This document shows, piece by piece, positions 1 through 7,011 of a stretch of 29,181 nucleotides of DNA. The translations under genes were made by a program, and so were the position numbers. Every line of letters begins with the position of its first letter. Within the stretch, counting starts at the first letter, position 1. Origin of the DNA: Bacteroidales bacterium (GTDB taxonomy: Bacteria; Bacteroidota; Bacteroidia; Bacteroidales; UBA7960); NCBI GenBank assembly GCA_003451785.1, contig DMJL01000092.1, positions 1 to 29,181 of the forward strand. The letters are read 5' to 3'. A model generated the notes under the pieces. That model saw nothing but the letters and a program-made list of their open reading frames with translations. It was not told where the DNA came from and searched no databases.

Positions 1-187
1 ATCCTACCGAAAATGAATAATGAGAAAAATGCTTTGCATGCATTAGCATTTTATATCCTAAATAATCGCGCATCACAAAAAAACTTTCTCCCTCACCAAG
101 TTCGGTATATCCCACCACGGTGAATGGATAGGTTCGCCCCTCCTCCATCATCGAATTTTCAATCGCAACGGCTTTAAAATCGGTCAT
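1..187 (-). CDS. Unidentified protein, N-terminal part only (runs off the left edge)
   Basis: An open frame on the minus strand starts with ATG at 187 and stays open for 62 codons to the window edge. It begins MTDFKAVAIENSMMEEGRTY and continues with a run suggesting beta strands (YPFTVVGYTELGEGESFFVM). The start lies only 7 bases after the stop of the nicotinamidase gene on the same strand, so the two are probably co-transcribed and possibly translationally coupled. I do not recognise the family. The alternating hydrophobic and charged pattern would suit a small beta-barrel, perhaps a nucleic-acid-binding one, but that is a guess. Being open over its whole visible length, directly behind a real gene, supports it as coding. 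Confidence 0.6.
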   Translation of the reverse strand, partial: MTDFKAVAIENSMMEEGRTYPFTVVGYTELGEGESFFVMRDYLGYKMLMHAKHFSHYSFSVG

Positions 188-194
188 TCTGCGA

Positions 195-803
195 TTATAA
201 AATTTCTGACGAAATAAGGAAAGCGCCACCTTGATTGTGAATCTTTTGGCGCATTGCAATAAAATCCTTTTCGCTAATAGGCTTAGTGGCATCATCTACA
301 ACCATAGTGCGGAAACCTAATTCTAATGCATCGAGTGCCGAAAACCCTACACAGTAATCGGCAGCAAGACCCACAATAAACAACTCAGAAACATTGCGCC
401 CCTTCAGGTAACTTCCCAAGCCGGTAGATTTCATGCGGGCATTGTCGTAAAAAGCACTGTAGGAATCTATCATGGCATCGGTTCCCTTCCTAAATATGGC
501 TTCTATGGCATTGCTATTCAATTTGGATGACAATTCGGCTCCAGAGGTGCCTTGCACACAATGGTCGGGCCACATAACCTGCTCAACACTTCCGAGTCGC
601 CCAACATCGAAAGGCTTCATACCCAAATGAGCAGATGCAAAACTACCATGATTTGCCGGATGCCAATCTTGGGTTGCTACCACTAATTCGAATTTGGGCA
701 TTAGCTTATTAATCACTTCAATCACTTCATCGCCAAACGGTACTGCCAAAGCACCGCCTAACAAAAAATCGTTTTGAACATCTACTATCAATAAAGTTTT
801 CAT
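195..803 (-). CDS. pncA: Nicotinamidase (pyrazinamidase family, isochorismatase fold)
   Basis: Hydrolyses nicotinamide to nicotinate and ammonia in the cytoplasm, the first step of deamidating NAD salvage. The 202 residues match the family's usual size. The catalytic triad is visible: Asp8 in LLIVDVQNDF, Lys106 in FRKGTD and Cys151 in AADYCV. Metal ligands are expected at Asp46 and His48 (QDWHP) and His81 (WPDHC). The product, nicotinate, is the substrate of the enzyme encoded by the next gene upstream on the same strand (nicotinate phosphoribosyltransferase, 1104-2519), so the two form a pathway pair although about 300 bases apart. An unidentified gene follows after 7 bases. I found no clear -7 element directly upstream, so it may be read through from pncB. 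Family assignment is very secure. Confidence 0.96.
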   Translation of the reverse strand: MKTLLIVDVQNDFLLGGALAVPFGDEVIEVINKLMPKFELVVATQDWHPANHGSFASAHLGMKPFDVGRLGSVEQVMWPDHCVQGTSGAELSSKLNSNAIEAIFRKGTDAMIDSYSAFYDNARMKSTGLGSYLKGRNVSELFIVGLAADYCVGFSALDALELGFRTMVVDDATKPISEKDFIAMRQKIHNQGGAFLISSEIL

Positions 804-1103
804 CTACAAATCGTTAGTTTTTATGAAGTTGGATGGAATTAGCCATTTTTACAATCATTCCGATTTTTGCAGAAATCGTTATTAAGTCTCAGATCCTATT
901 TAAGTAAAATTTACCAATAATTCTGTTTGCTAAATTATCAATGATTCATTTGCCTATTAAAAGACAACATCCTTCAATCAAAAACAAGCTGTGTAAAGGA
1001 AATGCATTGCTAAGCGTTTTGATTTTACCAAAAAATATAATGAAACCTTATTGGGCATTATACTGTACTTTCTTCACAAAAAACAACTTGTGCAAATTTT
1101 TCC
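804..1103. other. Intergenic region between pncB and pncA
   Basis: This 300-base AT-rich stretch separates two co-directional minus-strand genes of the same pathway. I see no strong hairpin followed by a T-run, no exact TAnnTTTG promoter on the minus strand, and no RNA gene. A 67-codon frame on the opposite strand (941-1144) overlaps the 3' end of pncB and has low-complexity, non-protein-like content, so I do not call it. The length would allow a promoter or leader for pncA that I cannot recognise. Confidence 0.5.
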
Positions 1104-2519
1104 CTACGAATACTTCATATAATTGCGCAGCAGATCTGCCCTAAGATTGGTCACGCCCTCAGAAATACCCACTTTATAGATATGGGGAAAATCAAACCTT
1201 TTATGCTCTTCGGGCAACGATGCAAACTCTTTTTCTCCAATCTCGCGGAGTTGGAAAGGTGTTTGGGTTGGAATAATCATTTTGCCATTTTCCATAATGG
1301 GTTTAAGAAGCAATTTGTACTGTAAATCGTTAAGGCTAAGCGACTTTTCGGCTTCAAATGGGTGAATCATCCTTTGAGGCACTGGTTCATCTTCCAGGGC
1401 AATACAATCTGCATAAAAGTTGCCATCAGCATCCAAAAAACGATAAACAATCTTTTTGCCCGGCAGCGTAGTCTTCTGCACATTGTCAGATATCTTCAAT
1501 CGGGGTTTTTCGCCTGCCCATGCAAGTTTATACACTCCATCCAAGGCACCATCGGGGCGACCAATGATCATGCTTGTGCCCACTCCCATTACATCAATTG
1601 GGGCACCTTGGTCGATCAGACTTTTTATAACATACTCATCCAATTGGTTTGAAACAATGATTTTCACATATTGCAAGCCTTCCATATCCAGCATGGTGCG
1701 GGCTTTTTTAGAAAAATATGCCAAGTCGCCGCTATCAAGCCTTATTCCTTTGAGCTTAAAGCCTTTGGCTTCTAATTCTTTTGCAACTACAATAGCATTG
1801 GGTACACCGCTTTTGAGTGTATTGTAGGTGTCAACCAAAAGAATACAATTGTCAGGAAAAACCTGAGCATAGTGCCTAAAGGCGGTCAACTCGCTCTCGA
1901 AAGACTCTACAAAGGAATGCGCCATGGTGCCGGCAGCTGGAATATCGAATGCATGAGCTGCCAATAGATTGGATGTGTTATCGAATCCTCCGGCAATTGC
2001 CGCCTTACTCGCCATTACAGCTCCATAGCCTTGTGCTCTTCGCAGACCAAAATCACTCAAAATCCTATTCCCCGCCGAAAATCGCACCCTGCTTGCCTTG
2101 GTGGCAATCAACGATTGAAAGTTTATAATGTTGAGCAACAAAGTTTCAATCAACTGACACTCAAACAATGTGCCTTCAATGCGCAAAATGGGGCTTAATG
2201 GAAACACTATATCTCCGTCTGAAGCACCCAGAATTGACCCACGAAATTTGAATCTCCTCAAAAATTCCAAAAACTCGTCGCTAAAACCCATTCTTTGCAA
2301 AAAATCTAAATCTTCTTTGCAAAATGCAAGTTGCTCCAATGCTTGAAGAAAATCTTGAACTCCAGATAGAAGCACAAATCCGCCCTTATAGGGGATTTTT
2401 CGAAAAAAATAATCAAAACAGGCCGGTTGATCGTGCAGTTTATTCATAAAATAAGCCTGCCCCATGGTGAGCTGATAAAAATCGGTATAGAGTGGAGAAA
2501 TAGGATTTTGATAATGCAT
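1104..2519 (-). CDS. pncB: Nicotinate phosphoribosyltransferase
   Basis: Joins nicotinate to PRPP, coupled to ATP hydrolysis, to make nicotinate mononucleotide, the second step of NAD salvage from nicotinamide. The protein has 471 residues, as expected for the family. Its N-terminus carries the family signature NPISPLYTDFYQLTMGQAYF. Further landmarks are SDFGLRRAQG near residue 155, the GTMAHSFV segment with the histidine at 201 that is phosphorylated in this family, and the phosphate-binding IRLDSGDLAYFSKKA near 260. The start follows an AT-rich leader with a good -7 element 34 bases upstream and two overlapping palindromes, consistent with the transcriptional control common for NAD salvage genes. 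The deamidase gene pncA lies downstream on the same strand. Confidence 0.96.
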   Translation of the reverse strand: MHYQNPISPLYTDFYQLTMGQAYFMNKLHDQPACFDYFFRKIPYKGGFVLLSGVQDFLQALEQLAFCKEDLDFLQRMGFSDEFLEFLRRFKFRGSILGASDGDIVFPLSPILRIEGTLFECQLIETLLLNIINFQSLIATKASRVRFSAGNRILSDFGLRRAQGYGAVMASKAAIAGGFDNTSNLLAAHAFDIPAAGTMAHSFVESFESELTAFRHYAQVFPDNCILLVDTYNTLKSGVPNAIVVAKELEAKGFKLKGIRLDSGDLAYFSKKARTMLDMEGLQYVKIIVSNQLDEYVIKSLIDQGAPIDVMGVGTSMIIGRPDGALDGVYKLAWAGEKPRLKISDNVQKTTLPGKKIVYRFLDADGNFYADCIALEDEPVPQRMIHPFEAEKSLSLNDLQYKLLLKPIMENGKMIIPTQTPFQLREIGEKEFASLPEEHKRFDFPHIYKVGISEGVTNLRADLLRNYMKYS

Positions 2520-2553
2520 AAAATAAAATATTGTGCAGAAATTCGATAAGTTT

Positions 2554-2561
2554 CAAAATTA
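2554..2561 (-). promoter_or_regulatory. Candidate -7 element of pncB
   Basis: Read on the minus strand this is TAATTTTG, an exact match to the Bacteroidota -7 consensus TAnnTTTG, 34 bases upstream of the pncB start. No -33 TTG lies at the usual 17-23 base spacing; the nearest is 26 bases away. A 14-base palindrome abuts the upstream side of the box. Confidence 0.5.
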
Positions 2562-2585
2562 GTGTTTTAAAACACATTATAATGT
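2562..2585. promoter_or_regulatory. Two overlapping perfect palindromes, candidate operator of pncB
   Basis: GTGTTTTAAAACAC (2562-2575) and ACATTATAATGT (2574-2585) are both perfect palindromes sharing two bases. They fill the spacer directly upstream of the pncB -7 box, where a bound repressor would block RNA polymerase. Which regulator would bind is unknown; NAD salvage genes are controlled by NrtR or NadR-type repressors in other bacteria, but I cannot match the site to a published motif. Confidence 0.4.
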
Positions 2586-3125
2586 ATCAACTGCAATTCC
2601 TTTCTTGTAATGTTGATTATGGTGTAAATTATAAAGGCGTTTTGCCATTGCACATCATCCGTGCTATAATCGGGAGAATAATTCAAAAAAGCTTCGTTTA
2701 AAAAAGAACTTGCAATTGTTGAACCAACCTTGATTTAATAATTAGTCCCCCATTATGGCAATTGACGCACCTAAAATATTAATAAACAGACAAATAGGCA
2801 AGAATTTAACTGCAAAGGAGCGAATGGTATTATGGAAAGCATGCCCATTGTTTTTCTTAGGGAGCCTTGCTAATTCACCTGTGGCGTTCTTTGCGTTAAA
2901 AAAAGCTCTTACAATCTTTTATTATCTACAAGGATTAAAGAACTAAAAAAGTTCCTACAAACGAAGGGAAGAATCCTTTGCAGCAACTTAATCTCTTTTC
3001 CAAACTTGATGCCGGGTTTGCGAATTCTAATCTAAGGATATTTGCAAATCGCAAGTACAGCAGAAGCAAGTTACCATCGGATTTACAAAAGCCCTAATCC
3101 ATAAAACCTACAACCGACTATGAAC
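2586..3125. other. Intergenic region between nfeD and pncB
   Basis: Together with the pncB promoter region this makes about 600 bases without a convincing gene. It holds the inverted-repeat element described separately at 2806-2899. The only frame of note is 2755-2946 on the plus strand, with no family signature. I see no terminator hairpin for the upstream minus-strand nfeD gene and no RNA gene. Confidence 0.5.
2806..2899. repeat. Degenerate inverted-repeat element, MITE-like
   Basis: The left end TTAACTGCAAAGGAGCG (2806-2822) is matched in inverted orientation by the right end at 2882-2899, whose reverse complement begins TTAACGCAAAGAACGCC. The ends agree at most positions with one single-base gap. 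The enclosed 94 bases include most of a 63-codon frame (2755-2946) that has no recognisable protein features, so I treat the element as non-coding. Similar GCAAAG-rich intergenic sequences are common in Bacteroidota, but I cannot check copy number here. Confidence 0.35.
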
Positions 3126-4508
3126 TCACGCTTTCTCTACAAAGAGTTGGGCTGTTTCGTATTTCACTACACGAATGGCTTTTCCTTTTTCAATAAATCC
3201 GGTAATGGCGGTTGCATCATAAACATCTCCCTCGATTTCTACCTTTCCACTTGGTCGAAGAATGGTAAACGCTATCCCGGTTTTACCTACCATACTCTTC
3301 ACTTGTAAGTTTGCAGATGTATATCCTTCTTCCGATGCCCCTACTGCTTCAAGAGCAAGTCCTCGAAAATGGGTGGTTTGAGTAAAAAGTTTTTTACTTA
3401 AAAAGAACGAAAAAATAAGTGCAGAGAACGAAGCAATAATCACAACCATGAGAGCTACCAACATTTCCATAAAGGGCACACCAGTAAAGTCAAAACCATC
3501 GTTGGCAATCATTGCCATAACCAAACCTCCTCCTGCAAAAATGGCTCCTAAAACCCCTGCAACTCCAAACCCGGGTGTTACAAAAATCTCGACCCCCAAC
3601 AAAATTATCCCCAGTATAAACAAGATGATTTCCCAATTGGCTGCCAAACCTTCGATGTATAATGGAGCAAAATAAATGATTCCGGCAGTAATTGCCACCA
3701 AAATCGGAAAACCTACCCCTGGTGTTTGCAATTCGAAATAAATACCACCCAAGATTAACATGATAAGAAGCCCACTAATTAAGGGACTTATGAGAAATGC
3801 TATGATGTGGTCAATCCAGGTGAGTCGAAGTTCTACTAATTCGTAATTTTCAATATTGGCAAGTTGCATCACCTCGGTAATGTTTTCTGCACTTCCTTCG
3901 CTAAAGCCCCATTCAATTGCTTCAGATGCAGTGAGGGATACAACTTGTCCTACTGCTACCAATCCGGGAATTTCAATCAAAGGATCAACCATAGCCTCGG
4001 CAATATCTGGGTTACGACCTCGGGCTTCGGCTGTAGCACGCATCATTGCGCTCATGTACGATTTGATTTTTGCTGGTGCTGGCTGCCCTGTTGCATCTAC
4101 TGGTGTAGCAGCACCCATGCTACCACCAGGGCGCATATAAACCCTATCAGCAGCTATTGAAATAAGTGCGCCGGCCGAGGCAGCATTGTTGTCAACAAAT
4201 ACAATTACGGGAATTTCTGATTGCAAAAGGCGAGTGCGAAGAGAATCGGCCGATTCAACCAACCCACCATAAGTATTCATGTGGATAAGGATAAAATCGG
4301 CACCAAGGCTATCTGCTTCTTCAAAAGCTCTTTGTGCTTTGAAAACCACAGGCGGTCCAATCTCTTCTTTTATCTCAAAAACATAAACCAAAAACTCTTT
4401 TTCCGGGTTCTTGGCTATGGCTTCTGTAACCCTATCTACCCTCTGTCCGAAGGATAAGGTTGCAAGCGAACACAAAATAGTGAAAGCAAAAACAGCTAAC
4501 TTTTTCAT
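3126..4508 (-). CDS. NfeD-family membrane-bound serine protease (ClpP-like domain plus NfeD domain)
   Basis: A full-length 460-residue protein of the family represented by archaeal PH1510 (1510-N protease / NfeD1b). A signal peptide covers about residues 1-20 (KKLAVFAFTILCSLATLSFG). The ClpP/SppA-like domain follows (about 38-215) with the catalytic serine at 111 in NNAASAGALIS; the dyad lysine is probably Lys147 or Lys149 in APAKIKSYM. Five hydrophobic segments lie at about 234-257, 263-283, 293-311, 313-335 and 347-371. The cytoplasmic NfeD OB-fold occupies about 402-455 (MVGKTGIAFTILRPSGKVEI). Homologues cleave stomatin/flotillin-like membrane proteins, usually encoded next door, but no such partner lies in this window. 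It acts at the cytoplasmic membrane, with a likely role in membrane quality control. The gene is divergent from the acetyltransferase gene. Confidence 0.92.
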   Translation of the reverse strand: MKKLAVFAFTILCSLATLSFGQRVDRVTEAIAKNPEKEFLVYVFEIKEEIGPPVVFKAQRAFEEADSLGADFILIHMNTYGGLVESADSLRTRLLQSEIPVIVFVDNNAASAGALISIAADRVYMRPGGSMGAATPVDATGQPAPAKIKSYMSAMMRATAEARGRNPDIAEAMVDPLIEIPGLVAVGQVVSLTASEAIEWGFSEGSAENITEVMQLANIENYELVELRLTWIDHIIAFLISPLISGLLIMLILGGIYFELQTPGVGFPILVAITAGIIYFAPLYIEGLAANWEIILFILGIILLGVEIFVTPGFGVAGVLGAIFAGGGLVMAMIANDGFDFTGVPFMEMLVALMVVIIASFSALIFSFFLSKKLFTQTTHFRGLALEAVGASEEGYTSANLQVKSMVGKTGIAFTILRPSGKVEIEGDVYDATAITGFIEKGKAIRVVKYETAQLFVEKA

Positions 4509-4599
4509 GTGAAAAATGATTAATTATCCCAAAATGTATGCAAATACGAAGTTAAGCATTTGCAAGCAATCTAAGAGGATAGCACACAAAACTATTTTG

Positions 4600-4607
4600 T
4601 ACCTTTG
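4600..4607 (+). promoter_or_regulatory. Candidate -7 element upstream of the GNAT gene
   Basis: TACCTTTG matches TAnnTTTG exactly and lies 52 bases before ATG 4660. No -33 TTG lies at the standard distance. Transcription from here would start near 4614, downstream of the in-frame ATG at 4516, which favours 4660 as the real translation start. Confidence 0.45.
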
Positions 4608-4659
4608 GCATCCTTTTCCAAAAAAACATACTTGTTCAATTATTCACCTCCGAAATTCC

Positions 4660-5724
4660 ATGGAAGTACAAAAGAAATTATTGTTCAGTGAAGGTGAATT
4701 CGATATTTCGTTCGAGCGACCCGTTGGGAATGATGCCATTAACCTATTGAAAGCAAACAGTATCGGTAATCAAGGTCCAGTTTATCGGCATTTAGATACC
4801 GAAGAACATGTAAAAAACTTAGTGAATCCTACCCTAATTTCGCTTCGCAAAAAGGATAGCTTGGTGGGAATGGGAGTTTTTTGCAATTTGGAAGTAAAGG
4901 TCGATAACAATCCATACAACTGCTTTTATATCAGATATTTTTCAGCTGCGCCCGAGATACGCGGTCAGGGTTTTATGAAAAAGTTTGGTTTAAGAGCCAT
5001 GAGCCTCATTCGCAATGGTCAGCATGGTAAAACCATATTTTACGCATCAGTAGAAGCCCACAACAAAAGTTCCCTAAATGTTGTAGAGGAAGCTGGTTAC
5101 GAACCCATTAGAAAAATAAAAACTCTGGGTATAAGCAGATTTTTCCCTAAGCAAAGCAATAAAATCCGTAGTGCACAAACGCCCGACGAACAGAAACGGA
5201 TACTGCAATCGCTCAGTGATTTCTACGGAAAACACAGCATGGTGCAGTTTACGAAAATCTTTCATCTCAACGATTACTACTTTATTGAGGAAGATGGGCA
5301 GTTGGTTGCCGGATGCCAAATCCATAGGGTACATTGGATTATAAAAAAACTCGGCGGAATTACTGGAAAAGCCATTGTTGCACTATCTCCATACATACCA
5401 TTGATTCGCAAAATCTTCAATGCTAAGAAGTTCAATTTCCTTGCATTGGAAGGAATCTATTTTGTGGCAGGCAAGGAGAAAAGGTTTTTAGAATTGGTAG
5501 AAGGTCTTTTGGCAATGCATGGATTCAACACGGCACTTGCATGGTTCGATAAAGAATGTCCAAGCTACCATGCAATTTGCAAAAATGGGAATCTGGGATT
5601 AGTAAATCTTTTTACTCGAAAAGCTGATACTTATCTTATGGCGTCATTTGTAGATATGGATGCAGATGAGATTCAAAAGGTAAAGAATTGCCCTGTTTAT
5701 ATTAGTTCCTACGACTTTACCTGA
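4660..5724 (+). CDS. GNAT-like N-acetyltransferase with uncharacterised C-terminal half
   Basis: I chose ATG 4660 (354 residues). The frame is open back to 4516, but the sequence before 4660 is not protein-like and a promoter element lies at 4600. The N-terminal half looks like a GNAT acyltransferase: a beta strand CFYIRYFSAAPEIRGQGFMK places the acetyl-CoA pyrophosphate loop at residues 101-106 (RGQGFM), followed by the typical N-x-x-SLNVVEEAGYEPI motif at about 135-150. GNAT enzymes transfer acyl groups from acyl-CoA to amines; the substrate here cannot be read from sequence. Residues about 165-354 show no motif I know and may be a second, degenerate GNAT fold, a common arrangement. The gene stands alone, divergent from nfeD and convergent with transaldolase. 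Confidence 0.8.
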   Translation: MEVQKKLLFSEGEFDISFERPVGNDAINLLKANSIGNQGPVYRHLDTEEHVKNLVNPTLISLRKKDSLVGMGVFCNLEVKVDNNPYNCFYIRYFSAAPEIRGQGFMKKFGLRAMSLIRNGQHGKTIFYASVEAHNKSSLNVVEEAGYEPIRKIKTLGISRFFPKQSNKIRSAQTPDEQKRILQSLSDFYGKHSMVQFTKIFHLNDYYFIEEDGQLVAGCQIHRVHWIIKKLGGITGKAIVALSPYIPLIRKIFNAKKFNFLALEGIYFVAGKEKRFLELVEGLLAMHGFNTALAWFDKECPSYHAICKNGNLGLVNLFTRKADTYLMASFVDMDADEIQKVKNCPVYISSYDFT

Positions 5725-5775
5725 TTTTGCGTTTTTGGAATTTGCGCCATGAGAAACCCAAAATATGTAAAACAA

Positions 5776-5880
5776 GACCCAATCAAATGCCTGATTGACA
5801 TGTAATTGAGTCGAATAAGTGGCATTTACAAAATGCAAGTATTACATCGTTGGGTCAACTTTCCAAGCTTAAATGCTTGG
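5776..5880. terminator. Structured convergent intergenic region, possible bidirectional terminator
   Basis: Between the convergent acetyltransferase and transaldolase genes lie several short stems. GACCCAA (5776-5782) pairs with TTGGGTC (5850-5856). Inside that are AATCA/TGATT (5781-5796) and GCATTT/AAATGC (5822-5836). After it comes CCAAGC/GCTTGG (5863-5880). No long T-run follows on either strand, so the terminator role is inferred from position only. Confidence 0.35.
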
Positions 5881-5915
5881 TTATCGGGTAGCCACCCATG
5901 CAAAACATTTATACT

Positions 5916-6569
5916 TTAAACAAACTTCTTGGCATCGGCTAAGAATTTCTCCAAGCCGGAATCCGTTAAGGGGTGTTTGAGAAGTGCTAAAATGGGATCG
6001 AGGGGACAAGTAACCACATCGGCGCCGGCTTCTGCACAAGCAATTATGTGCATTGGGTGGCGAATGCTGGCTGCAAGAACCTGCGTTTGGAAAGAGTAAG
6101 TCCTGTAGATGTTAACAATCTTATAAATCAGATCGATGCTATCTGTAGATATATCATCAAGTCGGCCTAAGAATGGAGATACATAAGTAGCACCGGCTTT
6201 TGCAGCAAGGATAGCCTGTCCGGGCGAAAAAACCAAAGTGCAGTTGGTTTTGATGCCTTTTTGAGTAAAGTATTTAATGGCTTTGATTCCGTCCTTTATC
6301 ATGGGTACTTTTACCACAATTTGTGGATGCAGCTTAGCCAAATACTCACCTTCGGCAACTATTCCATCAAAATCCGTTGCAATTACTTCGGCACTCACAT
6401 CACCATCTACTATGTTGCAAATGTTTATGTAATGGTTCATCACTGCTTCGTGCCCACGAATTCCTTCCTTTGCCATAAGCGAAGGATTGGTGGTTACTCC
6501 ATCTAAAATACCCAAATCGTATGCTTCGCGAATTTGGTCGAGGTTGGCTGTGTCAATAAAAAATTTCAT
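5916..6569 (-). CDS. tal: Transaldolase, small TalC/FSA-type family
   Basis: A class I aldolase of 217 residues in the short transaldolase / fructose-6-phosphate aldolase family. It acts in the non-oxidative pentose phosphate pathway, moving a dihydroxyacetone unit between sugar phosphates. The N-terminus MKFFIDTANLDQIREAYDLG and GVTTNPSLMAKEG are family signatures. The Schiff-base lysine is Lys87 in VVKVPM. Two residues separate transaldolases from fructose-6-phosphate aldolases: E. coli FSA has Gln59 and Tyr131, while here the equivalent positions are Glu61 (SAEV) and Phe133 (SPFLGRLDD), both transaldolase-type. I therefore predict transaldolase activity. The SRP RNA gene lies 41 bases upstream on the same strand. 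Ribulose-phosphate epimerase of the same pathway lies elsewhere in the window (23193-23849). Confidence 0.92.
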   Translation of the reverse strand: MKFFIDTANLDQIREAYDLGILDGVTTNPSLMAKEGIRGHEAVMNHYINICNIVDGDVSAEVIATDFDGIVAEGEYLAKLHPQIVVKVPMIKDGIKAIKYFTQKGIKTNCTLVFSPGQAILAAKAGATYVSPFLGRLDDISTDSIDLIYKIVNIYRTYSFQTQVLAASIRHPMHIIACAEAGADVVTCPLDPILALLKHPLTDSGLEKFLADAKKFV

Positions 6570-6603
6570 AGTGATATTATGACTTTATGATTATAAAACC
6601 CAT

Positions 6604-6610
6604 AAAAAAA
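6604..6610 (-). terminator. T-run terminator after the SRP RNA
   Basis: Seven consecutive Ts on the minus strand directly follow the closing helix of the SRP RNA, so the RNA's own stem plus this run form an intrinsic terminator. The transaldolase gene begins 34 bases further on. Confidence 0.7.
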
Positions 6611-6705
6611 GAGCAAGTATGATATCGCACCGCTACGACCGCCTACCCTTGCTACCTTCCGATCCTGGGGGAGTTCAGCGGGAGCTGGTCGTACCATACT
6701 TACCC
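6611..6705 (-). ncRNA. ffs: Signal recognition particle RNA, small bacterial 4.5S type
   Basis: On the minus strand the sequence contains the conserved SRP apical domain CAGGATCGGAAGGTAGCAAG, equivalent to the Ffh-binding GGAAG...AGCA loop region of E. coli 4.5S RNA. The ends pair: GTAAGTATGG near the 5' end with CATACTTGC near the 3' end. ACGACC pairs with GGTCGT further in, giving one long hairpin of about 95 nucleotides. A run of seven Ts (6604-6610 in minus-strand sense) follows the closing stem and would terminate transcription. A promoter of the Bacteroidota type lies directly upstream. The RNA forms the SRP with Ffh and targets membrane proteins to the translocon. Exact ends are estimated from the stem and promoter. 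Confidence 0.93.
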
Positions 6706-6709
6706 GGCG

Positions 6710-6738
6710 CAAAGGTATAAACATTTGCAAAAACCCAA
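6710..6738 (-). promoter_or_regulatory. Promoter of the SRP RNA gene
   Basis: On the minus strand TTG (6738-6736), 18 bases of spacer and TACCTTTG (6717-6710) match the Bacteroidota -33/-7 promoter. Transcription would begin close to 6705, agreeing with the 5' end deduced from the RNA helix. This agreement is good evidence for the phylum assignment. Confidence 0.8.
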
Positions 6739-7011
6739 GCATTTGTATGGAAATTATTTAATTGCTTAGTGCTATATGTACACTAAATTTTTAAAATGCT
6801 GATTTGATGAAGTTTAGAATATTGAAAAGTTGGGGTTAACGCCAAATGTAATGCAACACTAAAATCCCTATAAAGGTTACATAAAAATGATTCGCATCAA
6901 CACGGATAAAGATGCAACTTGGCCTATGCAATAATGTTGAAGCGAAGTAGTAATCCTGTAAAAAATTTTTGTAGGTTTGTTCAATAAATTATAGTCTAAA
7001 ATTCACAACAA
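6739..7011. other. Divergent intergenic region, SRP RNA / DUF4199
   Basis: About 270 bases between two divergent genes. It holds the upstream side of the SRP RNA promoter and the -7 element of the DUF4199 gene at 6972-6979. Beyond those I see nothing I can support. Confidence 0.5.
6972..6979 (+). promoter_or_regulatory. Candidate -7 element of the DUF4199 gene
   Basis: TAGGTTTG matches TAnnTTTG and lies 32 bases before the ATG at 7012. A -33 TTG at the usual spacing is not present. Confidence 0.45.

Noticed and set aside
941..1144. 67-codon open frame between pncA and pncB
   Set aside because: It overlaps the 3' end of pncB on the opposite strand and its composition looks like translated AT-rich intergenic DNA.
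2755..2946. 63-codon open frame on the plus strand between pncB and nfeD
   Set aside because: No family signature, no promoter or close neighbour, and most of it lies inside a degenerate inverted-repeat element.
4516..4659. In-frame upstream extension of the GNAT protein
   Set aside because: The 48 extra residues are not protein-like for this family and a -7 element at 4600 would start transcription inside them.
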